Assembly: GCA_040757115.1 (NCBI GenBank)
Contig: JBFLYA010000036.1
Location: 1 to 25,028 of the forward strand
Direction of reading: 5' to 3'
Source of the DNA: a bacterium
GTDB taxonomy: Bacteria; UBA9089; CG2-30-40-21; SBAY01
Length of the DNA: 25,028 nucleotides
Under the pieces are notes generated by a model. The model had not been told where the DNA came from and made no database searches. It was given only the letters and a program-made list of their open reading frames with translations. Below, one piece after another: positions 14,322 to 22,350 of the stretch. Numbering within the stretch: the stretch's first letter is position 1; each line of letters opens with the position of its first letter. A program made the translations under genes and the position numbers.

Positions 14322-15256
14322 CTCAACAGCCACTTAATTTCTTCTTTTAATCCTTCTCTCAGGTTAACCCGAGGATGATATTTTAAGATTTTTTGTGCCT
14401 TTGAAATATCCGCCCAGGTATGAAGAACATCACCATATTGAGTTTGAGCGTGTTGTGTCGTCCCAGATTTACCTAAAATTTCCTCAATTAAATTAATTAC
14501 CTGGCTCAAGACAACATGGCTACCACCACCAATATTAAATACTTCGCCATTGACATCAATTCTGGCTGCCTGAATAGTTGCTTCAACAATATCTGCCACA
14601 AAGGTAAAATCCCTTGTCTGATTGCCTAATCCATAGACCTGGATTTCCTGATTTTGTAAGATAGCAGAAATAAATTTATGGAAAGCCATATCCGGTCTTT
14701 GCCTGGGTCCATAAACAGTAAAATAGCGTAAAGAAACCGTAGGCACACCAAAATTTTTAAAGTAAAGATAGCATAAGTGTTCTCCGGCTAATTTTGAGAC
14801 ACCATAAGGTGAAACTGGCTGGAGTCTTCCATCCTCACGCATTGGGAGAATATCTGTATCGCCATAAACAGAAGAAGAGGAAGCATAGACAAATTTCTTT
14901 AATTGGGGCATATCTTTACTTCCCTCAAGTAAGACCTGAGTGGCTAAGATATTGTTTTGGGTATATATTTCAAAATTTTTGCCCCAACTGGCTCTAACAC
15001 CTGCCTGCGCGGCTATATGAAAGATATATTCTATCTCAGATAAAAGTGTAGATAAATCTACTTTCAAAATATCTGCCTCTAAAAACGAAAAATTCTTAGC
15101 CTTGACTAAATCTTTTAAATTATCTTCCTTTGTTTTCCGAAGATAGGACTCAAGGAAGGCATCAATTCCTTTTACATAGTAGCCTTCTTTGATTAATCTC
15201 TCAGCTAAATGTGAACCAATAAATCCGGCACAGCCCGTAACTAATGCAGTCGTCAT
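14318..15256 (-). CDS. NAD-dependent sugar-nucleotide epimerase/dehydratase
   Basis: The 312-residue extended short-chain dehydrogenase has the Rossmann motif TGCAGFIGSHLAE (residues 7-19) and the catalytic Ser126-128 region (YASSSSVYG). Its YGVSK motif has Tyr151 and Lys155, with the NAD-binding HIAAQAGVRASW (80-91). The RYFTVYGPRQRPDMA block places it among the UDP-glucose/UDP-glucuronate 4-epimerase-like enzymes. The exact substrate cannot be fixed. AAAGGAGAG precedes the ATG. It lies 84 bases downstream of the GT4 gene on the same strand and probably supplies a sugar nucleotide for surface glycan synthesis. The stop codon TAA is part of the terminal bases of repeat A2. Confidence 0.9.
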   Translation of the reverse strand: MTTALVTGCAGFIGSHLAERLIKEGYYVKGIDAFLESYLRKTKEDNLKDLVKAKNFSFLEADILKVDLSTLLSEIEYIFHIAAQAGVRASWGKNFEIYTQNNILATQVLLEGSKDMPQLKKFVYASSSSVYGDTDILPMREDGRLQPVSPYGVSKLAGEHLCYLYFKNFGVPTVSLRYFTVYGPRQRPDMAFHKFISAILQNQEIQVYGLGNQTRDFTFVADIVEATIQAARIDVNGEVFNIGGGSHVVLSQVINLIEEILGKSGTTQHAQTQYGDVLHTWADISKAQKILKYHPRVNLREGLKEEIKWLLR

Positions 15257-15279
15257 TTATTTTTCTCTCCTTTATTTTT

Positions 15280-15339
15280 GGTAAATGGTAACTGGTGAAT
15301 GGTAATTAGTTACCAGTACCATTTAACCGATTACCTACC
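15280..15339. repeat. GGTAACTGGTAA-family repeat between glycosyltransferase and epimerase
   Basis: GGTAAATGGTAACTGG faces TTACCAGTACCATTTAACC, forming an imperfect hairpin of the same family as 2041-2097 and 8224-8281. Its presence both in the ribosomal operon and here shows that it is a genome-wide dispersed repeat. Confidence 0.75.
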
Positions 15340-15340
15340 T

Positions 15341-16519
15341 TTAATTTCGTGACGCCCTAATTCTTTCTTCAATCAATTTCGACATCTGGTCTATTCTGAC
15401 CTCCCATGTATTTTCTTTAGCAATTTCTATTCGTTTCTGGCGTCCTTTCAGGTCATTCTCTGACAATGCCTTTTCAATATTTTGAGCAAATGCCTCTTTA
15501 TCCCTGGCGATATAACATATTTCCTTATATTCCTCTACAGCCGAAAGTTGTGTCAGAACAACTGGTTTTCCTGTAGCCAGATATTCAAAAAATTTCATCG
15601 GAAACATATTTTGGGTATATTCATTAATGACATTGGGTAAAATACAAACATCAAATGGTTTAATATAGGCAGGTAAAATTTCATATCTTTTCCCACCCAG
15701 CATAAAAATATTTGGAATAGAGCCTAATTCTTTTACCCCCTTTTCATCTTCAGTTTCTACCACATCCCCAATTAAGACTATTGACCATTGCGGATGGGTT
15801 GTGGCGATATATTTAATAATCTCAAAGTCAAGTTTGTAAGAGATAATCGTGCCGATAAATCCAATAATTGGATGTTTAATTCTGGCTATATCCGCTGGTA
15901 ATGGTAAATCTTCCAGAGCTGTCATAAAATGCGGCACATCAGCCACATTAGGCAGATAATAGGTATTTTGATTAAATACCTTCTTTTTTTCAAACAATAA
16001 TCTGGATGTGGTAAAAATTAGGTTAGCCTTTTTAAGTAATTCTTCCTCCATTTCTATGATAGAATCAGGTATCCCTGGTGTCGCCGATAATTCATCAACA
16101 CAATGATAAACCACTAACTTTTCATTTAATCGACCAATTAAAGACTTCGCTGGAGGTGAGTATGTCCACAGGATTGGTTTTTTAAATCCTAATCTTGCCA
16201 GCAGTAATTTTAGTGTTAGCCAGAGGACTAAATGATTTATCTTTTGAACAATCTTAACCTTATGCAATGGTAAAATTATTGGTGAATAAACAAACAGGTT
16301 TTCGTTTATCTGGCGTGGTCCTTTGAACCAATCTTTTATCCGCTTTAATATTCGCAAGATATCCTTTTTCTTAATCGTTGGCTGTCGTAACCCTAAAGAC
16401 TCAATATACAGAATTTTATTCGTCTTTGATAGCCGGGACATAATGTGTTGTTTATTCGTCCAGGCAATGTTATCCCAATCCGCAGTTGAGATACAAAGGA
16501 TGTTTTCCCCATTGAGCAT
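15341..16519 (-). CDS. GT4-family glycosyltransferase
   Basis: The 392-residue product has the GT-B layout. The N-terminal half runs from NILCISTADWDNIAWTNKQH through a linker to VYHCVDELSATPG. The C-terminal nucleotide-sugar domain has HPIIGFIGTIISYKLDFE, DVCILPNVINEYTQNMFPMKFFEYLATGKPVV with the EX7E-like acidic pair, and AKENTWEVRIDQM. It resembles TuaH-type enzymes of surface polysaccharide synthesis; the sugar and acceptor are unknown. I chose the ATG at 16519 because a TTGACT-17-TAATAT promoter ends 8 bases upstream. The in-frame GTG at 16537 would lie inside that promoter. No Shine-Dalgarno is present. It is cotranscribed with the epimerase. Confidence 0.88.
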   Translation of the reverse strand: MLNGENILCISTADWDNIAWTNKQHIMSRLSKTNKILYIESLGLRQPTIKKKDILRILKRIKDWFKGPRQINENLFVYSPIILPLHKVKIVQKINHLVLWLTLKLLLARLGFKKPILWTYSPPAKSLIGRLNEKLVVYHCVDELSATPGIPDSIIEMEEELLKKANLIFTTSRLLFEKKKVFNQNTYYLPNVADVPHFMTALEDLPLPADIARIKHPIIGFIGTIISYKLDFEIIKYIATTHPQWSIVLIGDVVETEDEKGVKELGSIPNIFMLGGKRYEILPAYIKPFDVCILPNVINEYTQNMFPMKFFEYLATGKPVVLTQLSAVEEYKEICYIARDKEAFAQNIEKALSENDLKGRQKRIEIAKENTWEVRIDQMSKLIEERIRASRN

Positions 16520-16527
16520 AACTAAAT

Positions 16528-16556
16528 ATATTACCACAAAAATCAGTAAAAGTCAA
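16528..16556 (-). promoter_or_regulatory. Promoter abutting the GT4 glycosyltransferase gene
   Basis: Minus strand: TTGACT (16551-16556), 17-base spacer, TAATAT (16528-16533), then eight bases to the ATG at 16519. A leader of about 1-2 nt is predicted. It is divergent from the promoter at 16630-16659. Confidence 0.7.
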
Positions 16557-16629
16557 AATATTTTTTTAGCTATCTGAAGTAATAACAACCCCTAACCCCC
16601 TAAAATTTAGCTAACAGAAAAAAAATAAC

Positions 16630-16659
16630 TTGACAGATGTTTGATAGAAAATATATAAT
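16630..16659 (+). promoter_or_regulatory. Promoter abutting the GT-C glycosyltransferase gene
   Basis: TTGACA (16630-16635), 18-base spacer, TATAAT (16654-16659), then nine T/A bases to the ATG at 16669. No Shine-Dalgarno; a leader of about 2-3 nt is predicted. Confidence 0.75.
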
Positions 16660-16668
16660 TTTTTTATT

Positions 16669-18654
16669 ATGCTCAAATGGGTCATTAGTGGACTATTTAT
16701 CTTATTAATATTTATTGTCTTTGGGACATTTATCTATTGTCATCGGATACCATTAAATTTTAGCCTTGTTTATCTCCAGCAGTTTTTCCAATTTTGGTCC
16801 TGGCATTTTATCTTCCAGAACCTTCAAGAGTTTTTCCTGCTGATTATCTTGATATTAAGTGCGGCGGGTGTTGGTTATAAATTATTAAAATTATTTTGCT
16901 TAAAATTTTATACGGCTAAAGTTGAGGTTATCTTTTCCGTTGGGCTTGGCTTTGGTTTCTTTTCACTTTTTACCTTAGGGTTAGGGTTGTTAGGATTGCT
17001 TTCATCCTGGATTTTTTATCCCTTAGTTTTATGTTCATTTTTTATCTCATATATTGAGGTAAGGTATTTCATTTCTAAGATTATCATCTGGTTAACTGAG
17101 ATTAAATTAACACCATCAGCAATCATTTTTGGGATTTGTTTTGTGGCAATCATTCTATTAGGGCTAATCTTAAATATTGGGGGCCCGCCGATATTATTCG
17201 ATGACCTGGTTTATCATCTGGCTATCCCGGACATTTACATCAAAAATCACAAAATCGTTAATATCCCGCATCTTCTTTTCTCAAATTATCCACTAAATGC
17301 CGAGATGCTATTTACTCTGGCTATTTTGTTAAAAAGTGATACATTAGCCCAATTGATTCATTTTACCTTTGGCATTCTAAGTGGAGTAAGTATTTATGTT
17401 TTTACCCAAACTTATCTGGGACGAAAACAGGGATTAGTCGCACTTTTAATCTTCTTTAGTATGCCTTCTGTTGTCTTAACGATGAGTTTTGCCTTTAATG
17501 ACCTCGCATTGACATATTATGTTATTCTGGCTGTTTATGCCATGCTTAATTGGATTAAGATAAATGACCGGCGATGGTTACTTTTAAGCGGGATTATGAC
17601 CGGTTTGGCAGTTGGAGTAAAATACTCTGGTCTCCTTTGTTTTATTATTCTCTTTTTGGCTATCATTAAACATAAGCCTGCCTTAAAAGAACTATTTATT
17701 TTCTCTTTAATGGTATTACTCCCTGTTTTGCCCTGGCTTATAAAAAACCTTATCTTTGTCAAGAATCCTGTTTATCCATTTCTCTATGGAATACTTGGGG
17801 GGGAGAATTGGGATATTTTTAGCGCTCAGAGATTTAACCAGGAAATGAGCCATTACGGTCCTTCACATTCAGGAATATTAAGATATTTAATTTTACCTTT
17901 CTTTATCACCTGTGATTGGCGCACCGGGGATATTCCGATAGGTCCATTAGTTCTTTTGTATCTTCCATTTTTATTTTTTATTAAGAATGTGGATAAGACG
18001 ATTAAATATTTACTTATCTTCTGTGGGCTTTATTTTTTCTTCTGGACAGCTACCTCAATGGTCATTCGCTTTTTATTCCCCTGTATTGCCTTTTTATGTC
18101 CGATAGTGGCTTATGTGATTAAAGAGATAAGGAAATCACCAATTTATGAGTTGCCAATAGCTATTGCCCTTATCTTAAATATCTATACCCTTTCTACGGT
18201 TATTGGTCAGCACGCGGATTTTTACCTGGGAAATAAAACCAGGCAAGAAAAACTTTTATCAGCACAACCGGTCAAAGATTATTATCAGGCAATTAAATTT
18301 ATTAATGAAAATCTACCTCCTGGGAGTAAAATTTTATTCATTGGGGAACCAAGAAGATACTATTGTGAAAAAGAGGTTTTAACCTCAACAGAACTGGATA
18401 CAGCCATCATTTCCAAATTAGTCAAAGAATCAAAAACTATTAATGGGTTATTTCATAAACTCAAAGATTTAAAAGTAACCCATATTCTTTATAATAGACA
18501 TAACATTTCCTGGTTAGAAAGGCAATTTAATTGTTTTAACTGGCAGGATAAAACTCAAAAAGCACTCTATGAATCCTTTATAAATTCTCTATCTCCAATT
18601 TATGCCGCCGGGAAGGTATATCTGTATGAGATAAAATACCGAAAAAGTATTTGA
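16669..18654 (+). CDS. GT-C-fold membrane glycosyltransferase
   Basis: The 661-residue polytopic protein has roughly a dozen hydrophobic segments over residues 1-510 and a soluble C-terminal part (about 510-661). After an N-terminal membrane section comes ILFDDLVYHLAIPDIYIKNH with acidic residues at about 178-179, in the first extracytoplasmic loop, then NYPLNAEMLFTLAILL. This is the GT-C pattern (GT39/PMT-like) of enzymes that use polyprenyl-phosphate sugars. Acceptor and sugar are unknown. It is divergently transcribed from the GT4/epimerase operon, and together they look like a surface-glycan locus. Its stop codon overlaps the -35 box of the next promoter. Confidence 0.82.
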   Translation: MLKWVISGLFILLIFIVFGTFIYCHRIPLNFSLVYLQQFFQFWSWHFIFQNLQEFFLLIILILSAAGVGYKLLKLFCLKFYTAKVEVIFSVGLGFGFFSLFTLGLGLLGLLSSWIFYPLVLCSFFISYIEVRYFISKIIIWLTEIKLTPSAIIFGICFVAIILLGLILNIGGPPILFDDLVYHLAIPDIYIKNHKIVNIPHLLFSNYPLNAEMLFTLAILLKSDTLAQLIHFTFGILSGVSIYVFTQTYLGRKQGLVALLIFFSMPSVVLTMSFAFNDLALTYYVILAVYAMLNWIKINDRRWLLLSGIMTGLAVGVKYSGLLCFIILFLAIIKHKPALKELFIFSLMVLLPVLPWLIKNLIFVKNPVYPFLYGILGGENWDIFSAQRFNQEMSHYGPSHSGILRYLILPFFITCDWRTGDIPIGPLVLLYLPFLFFIKNVDKTIKYLLIFCGLYFFFWTATSMVIRFLFPCIAFLCPIVAYVIKEIRKSPIYELPIAIALILNIYTLSTVIGQHADFYLGNKTRQEKLLSAQPVKDYYQAIKFINENLPPGSKILFIGEPRRYYCEKEVLTSTELDTAIISKLVKESKTINGLFHKLKDLKVTHILYNRHNISWLERQFNCFNWQDKTQKALYESFINSLSPIYAAGKVYLYEIKYRKSI

Positions 18655-18681
18655 CAAAGGGAGATATATTTATGATATAAT
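18651..18681 (+). promoter_or_regulatory. Putative promoter upstream of the ABC ATPase gene
   Basis: TTGACA (18651-18656) overlaps the stop codon of the GT-C gene. TATAAT (18676-18681) follows after a long 19-base spacer, at the left end of element E1. The transcript would have a leader of about 255 nt made of that repeat. Confidence 0.5.
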
Positions 18682-18929
18682 ATAGCAGTTATTAGTCAAA
18701 ATTTTACTCAGAGTGAATAAGTAAAAAATCCCAAATCCCAAGCACCAAATCCCAAATAAGCACCAAATTCCACATACCAAAAAGCGAATTAGAGATTAGT
18801 GAATTAGAGATTAGATTTTACTAATTCGCTAATTCGCTTAATTCACTAATTCACTAAATGGAATTTGGAATTTGTGATTTGGAATTTCATAGCCATATTT
18901 GGGTCAAATTTCGATTAATAAGTGCTATA
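18681..18929. mobile_element. Repeat element E1 (TATAGCAGTTATTA ends)
   Basis: Left end TATAGCAGTTATTAGTCAAA and right end, read inverted, TATAGCACTTATTAATCGAA are imperfect terminal inverted repeats. Inside lie CCAAATCCCAAGCACCAAAT words facing GGAATTTGGAATTTG, and a GAATTAGAGATTAG / CTAATTCGCTAATTC inverted repeat. Related copies are E2 (21991-22214) and E3 (24145-24621). It forms the leader of the ABC ATPase gene. Confidence 0.75.
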
Positions 18930-18941
18930 AGAGGGAGGTAA

Positions 18942-20639
18942 TTGAATACGGTGGATGCGATTAAGGTAAAAAATGTTTCCTTTGCATATCAGGATATGCA
19001 TTATAATGTCTTAAATAAGATGAGTCTTGATGTCCAGCAAGGTAGTCTTGTTGTCATTATGGGCAAAAGTGGGGCGGGGAAATCTACACTTTGTCGAGTT
19101 CTAAATGCCTTAATTCCTAAATTTTATAACGGTCTATTTTATGGGACAGTGGAAATTCTTAATGAACTGACAGTCGAAAAAAAGGTATTTGAAATGGCGA
19201 AAGATGTAGGTATGGTTTTCCAGGACTTTGAATCCCAGTTATTTTCAACTAATGTAGAATTAGAATGTGCCTTTGGGCCAGAGAACTTTTCTGTTTCAAG
19301 AGAGGAAATAAACCAACGGATAAGAGAATCATTGTTTAAGGTGGGATTAACAGGTTTTGAAAGAAGGAATTCAACCACACTCTCAGGTGGTGAAAAACAA
19401 CGATTAGCGATTGCCTCTATTTTAGCTATGAAGCCTACAATATTGGTTATGGATGAACCAACGACGGATTTAGACCCACTTGGTAAATCAGAGATTTTTG
19501 CCATCTGCTCACTTTTAAAAGAAGAAGGTGTAACCTTATTTTTAGTCGAACATGAGATTGAACTGGCATATTACGCTGATAAAATCATCCTGATGGACCG
19601 CGGGGAGATAGTATTAGAAGGGAAATCAGATGAAGTCTTACGCAAAGTAACACTTTTAGAAAGATGTGGTATCCGACCACCTCAAATACCTAAATTATTT
19701 CAAGAACTTAGATATAAAAAGAAACTACCTTTGAATCTCGAGGATGCTCATCAAATCTTCAAAGAGCAAAACTGGCAAATACCAGAAGGAAGATACAATG
19801 TTCTGAAATGGCAGGATGCCAAAAGGACAGAATTCTACCAGGAACCAGTGATTGAGGCGGCAAATTTAGAATATACTTATCCGGATGGACATAATGCCTT
19901 AGCGGGAATAGATCTGACGATTAGACAGGGAGAATTTGTGGCGATTTTAGGGCAAAATGGCTCTGGTAAAACTACACTTGCCAAACATTTCAATGGACTT
20001 CTTAAACCAACAAAAGGCAATGTCCTTATTTCCGGGATAAATACTCGCCGTAGAAAAACATCTGACCTGGCAAAAGAAGTAGGTTTTGTCTTCCAAAATC
20101 CTGATTGTCAAATATTTGAAAACACGATATTTGATGAAATTGCCTTTGGCCCGCGAAATCTTGGTGTTCCAGAAAAAGAAGTTTCAAGACGAGTGTATGA
20201 TGCCTTAAATGCTGTCCAATTAGAGGTGTATGAAAATGATGACCCATTTGCCCTTACCAAAGGTGAAAAACAAAAATTAGCCACGGCTGGAGTCCTTGCC
20301 TGCACACCCAAAATTATAATCTTAGATGAACCAACAACCGGCCTGGATTATTATGAGATATTAAGCATAATGAATCTTTTAGTCGAATTAAATAAAAGAG
20401 GTCACACAATTATTATCATTACTCATTGTATATGGGTTGCGGCTGAATATGCCCATCGGATTATTGTCTTAGAAAAAGGCAAAATCATCTTTGATGATAT
20501 TCCAAGAATGGTGTTTAAGGAAGAAACCCAACTCAAAAACTCACATATCTTGGTTCCAGAAATAATCTCTTTAAGTAATATCTTATGTAATCTAACCTTA
20601 CTATCCGTAGAAGAATTTAAGTTCTGTTTGTTAGACTAA
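18942..20639 (+). CDS. Fused two-domain ABC ATPase of ECF type (EcfA-EcfA')
   Basis: The 565-residue product holds two ABC ATPase domains, as in YkoD-type energising ATPases of ECF transporters for vitamins or metals. Domain 1 has Walker A GKSGAGKST (41-49), a Q-loop VFQDFESQLF, signature LSGGEKQ (147-153), Walker B ILVMDEPT and His204. Domain 2 has Walker A GQNGSGKTT (337-345), VFQNPDCQIF, a changed signature LTKGEKQ (438-444), Walker B IIILDEPT and His495. Start: TTG at 18942 lies only 3 bases after GGGAGG; the in-frame GTG at 18951 is an alternative at 12 bases. No EcfT or S component is adjacent, so the substrate is unknown. The last 25 residues or so are hydrophobic and not typical. Confidence 0.88.
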   Translation: MNTVDAIKVKNVSFAYQDMHYNVLNKMSLDVQQGSLVVIMGKSGAGKSTLCRVLNALIPKFYNGLFYGTVEILNELTVEKKVFEMAKDVGMVFQDFESQLFSTNVELECAFGPENFSVSREEINQRIRESLFKVGLTGFERRNSTTLSGGEKQRLAIASILAMKPTILVMDEPTTDLDPLGKSEIFAICSLLKEEGVTLFLVEHEIELAYYADKIILMDRGEIVLEGKSDEVLRKVTLLERCGIRPPQIPKLFQELRYKKKLPLNLEDAHQIFKEQNWQIPEGRYNVLKWQDAKRTEFYQEPVIEAANLEYTYPDGHNALAGIDLTIRQGEFVAILGQNGSGKTTLAKHFNGLLKPTKGNVLISGINTRRRKTSDLAKEVGFVFQNPDCQIFENTIFDEIAFGPRNLGVPEKEVSRRVYDALNAVQLEVYENDDPFALTKGEKQKLATAGVLACTPKIIILDEPTTGLDYYEILSIMNLLVELNKRGHTIIIITHCIWVAAEYAHRIIVLEKGKIIFDDIPRMVFKEETQLKNSHILVPEIISLSNILCNLTLLSVEEFKFCLLD

Positions 20640-20641
20640 CT

Positions 20642-20763
20642 GTAAGCGTTCACCGCAGAGACACAGAGACGCAGAGAAAAAATTAAAAACTATTTACCAG
20701 GCGCAGGATTCCATCACGGATTTTCATCAGTGCAAGCTTTTGAGGACCGACATCTCATGATTG
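20642..20763. repeat. Partial element A3 directly after the ABC ATPase gene
   Basis: It starts GTAAGCGTTCACCGCAGAGA two bases after the stop codon and continues to GATTTTCATCAGTGCAAGCT, then gives way to the next copy. Only the left half of the family is present. The same GATTTTCATCAGTGCAAGC words recur in A4. Confidence 0.7.
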
Positions 20764-21057
20764 GTAACCGTTCACCGCAGAGACACAGAGACGCAGAGAA
20801 GAAAATTAAAATTTATTTACGATAGGCTTAACATCCCTGATTTTCATCAGTGCAAGCTCTTGAGTCCAACAACATTAAACTTGCCCTGATGAAAATCAGG
20901 GATGGATTAACAAATCTGGCTTGCCGGCTGAACATTCGGCAAGCAGGTCCTATGTATTTCAATGGCTACACCAATAATCTTTTCTGTTATCTGATTTATT
21001 TCCATATCTTCTCTGTTCCTCTGCGTCTCTGCGGTAAATTACCACCTGAACGGTTAC
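20764..21057. mobile_element. Repeat element A4, complete
   Basis: Ends GTAACCGTTCACCGCAGAGA and the inverted TCTGCGGTAAATTACCACCT followed by GAACGGTTAC form terminal inverted repeats. Inside are the 19-bp hairpin at 20832-20904 and a GGCTTGCCGGCTGAACATTC segment that is the inverted counterpart of the interior of A1 (8787-8835). The roughly 630-base interval 20640-21267 consists of A3, A4 and B2 and has no gene. Confidence 0.8.
20832..20904. repeat. Perfect 19-bp hairpin inside element A4
   Basis: CATCCCTGATTTTCATCAG (20832-20850) is exactly complementary to CTGATGAAAATCAGGGATG (20886-20904), with a 35-base loop. A single diverged left arm occurs in A3 at about 20710-20730. Confidence 0.8.
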
Positions 21058-21071
21058 GACTAACTGTTTTC

Positions 21072-21299
21072 GTAAGTGTTCAGCCACTGATAGACACGGA
21101 TTAGCACGGAATCGGTTTTCAAGTTAATAGGACGCAAGATTTTTTCGCAGATTATCAGGATAATAAAAACAAAATAACTTAGAGAGAGATTATACTCTGT
21201 CAATGCGATTAAAAAATCTCGAAAAATCTGCGTTTATCTGCGTCCAACAAAAAAGAAAATCAGTGTTTCATCTGTGTCCCTCTGTGGCTGAATAGCTAC
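21072..21299. mobile_element. Repeat element B2, overlapping the 3' end of yggS
   Basis: Left end GTAAGTGTTCAGCCACTGAT and right end, read inverted, GTAGCTATTCAGCCACAGAG match the ends of B1 (14088-14258). Inside are two diverged facing words on CGCAGATT/AATCTGCG. The right 32 bases are translated as the end of the yggS reading frame, which takes its stop codon from the element. Confidence 0.75.
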
Positions 21300-21969
21300 T
21301 TTTACAGAATATCGCCCTGCCAATCCGAATCATATTTGCCCCTTCTTCGAGTGCCACTTCAAAATCATTACTCATTCCCATTGATAAATATTTCATCTCG
21401 ACATTTTCAATCTGCTGATGAACAATTTCATCCCTTAAATTAACCAATGCCCTGAAATATGGACGGGTATCTTCTGGATTTAAAACCAATGGAGCAATAG
21501 TCATTAAACCTTTAATCCTTATATTGTTAAGTTTGGCTATTTCTTGAATTAGTTCCAAAGTAGCAACCGGAGAAACGCCAAATTTAGTTTCTTCATTTGA
21601 AACATTTACTTCAATCAAGACATCCATTATTTTATTTATCTGTCCTGCTTGTTCCTCAATCTCTTTAGCCAACTCTAATCTATCCACAGACTGAATCATA
21701 TCAAAAATCTTTATTGCCTCTTTAACTTTATTTCTTTGCAGATGGCCAATCATATGCCATTTAATCTCCATTTTTTTAAGTTGGTCAAATTTACCTTTTG
21801 CCTCCTGAATACGGTTTTCACCAATGTTGGTAATTCCAGAGTTAATTGCCTCTATGATTTGATTTACCCCAGCTGACTTTGTGACTGCAACTAACTCAAT
21901 TTCTGAAGGGTCTTTTACCACCTGTTTTATTCGATTTTTTATGATTTCCAAATTTTCCTTAATTGACAT
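21268..21969 (-). CDS. yggS: YggS/PROSC family PLP homeostasis protein
   Basis: This single-domain alanine-racemase-fold protein binds pyridoxal phosphate and buffers its level in the cytoplasm. The 233-residue product has LVAVTK with the PLP lysine at about 31, NIGENRIQEA, WHMIGHLQRNK, LIEVNVSNEETKFGV, GLMTIAP, and the phosphate-binding end SMGMSNDFEVALEEGANMIRIGRAIF. The last ten or so residues (SSYSATEGHR) and the stop are encoded by repeat B2, so the native C-terminus has been replaced. A weak GAGG precedes the ATG. Repeats flank it on both sides (E2 upstream), and it has no operon partner. Confidence 0.93.
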   Translation of the reverse strand: MSIKENLEIIKNRIKQVVKDPSEIELVAVTKSAGVNQIIEAINSGITNIGENRIQEAKGKFDQLKKMEIKWHMIGHLQRNKVKEAIKIFDMIQSVDRLELAKEIEEQAGQINKIMDVLIEVNVSNEETKFGVSPVATLELIQEIAKLNNIRIKGLMTIAPLVLNPEDTRPYFRALVNLRDEIVHQQIENVEMKYLSMGMSNDFEVALEEGANMIRIGRAIFCKSSYSATEGHR

Positions 21970-21990
21970 AAGTGCCTCGTTTTAGGAAGT

Positions 21991-22214
21991 TATAGCAGTT
22001 ATTATTCAAAATTTTACTTAGAAATGCCAATAAGTATAGTAAGTATTAACCAAAAGTTCACATTAGTATTGTTGATAGTTGATGGTTGATGGTTGATAGT
22101 CTATGAAACTATCAACTATAAACTATCAACTATAAACCATAAACTATAAACTATCAACCATCAACCCTGTTGCTATATCTGTTCTATGAGAAATTTTCGT
22201 TAATAACTACTATA
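21991..22214. mobile_element. Repeat element E2 upstream of yggS
   Basis: It begins TATAGCAGTTATTATTCAAA and ends TTCGTTAATAACTACTATA, inverted ends of family E. The interior is a long hairpin of TTGATAGTTGATGGTTGATGG words facing AACTATCAACTATAAACC-type words, with internal tandem repetition. No gene. Confidence 0.75.
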
Positions 22215-22218
22215 AAAG

Positions 22219-22260
22219 GTAACTGTTCAGCCACGGATTAACACAGATTGACACGGATAA
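22219..22260. repeat. Partial element B3
   Basis: GTAACTGTTCAGCCACGGAT followed by TAACACAGATTGACACGG matches one end of family B; no matching second end is seen before the next gene. The remaining 22261-22350 shows nothing recognisable. Confidence 0.6.
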
Positions 22261-22350
22261 AATAGAATGGGTTTAAAATATGAGAAAATTACAGAAGAGA
22301 TTATCAAAGTGACATTTACGGGGAGATTAAATTAATAAATGAAATAATTT

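Noticed and set aside
16519-16537. GTG at 16537 as the glycosyltransferase start (MVIYLV extension)
   Set aside because: The GTG lies between and partly in the promoter elements. The ATG at 16519 matches the usual N-terminus (NILCIS) and the predicted transcript start.
20850-21104. 84-codon plus-strand frame
   Set aside because: It runs through repeat elements A4 and B2, and its sequence is a translation of those repeats.
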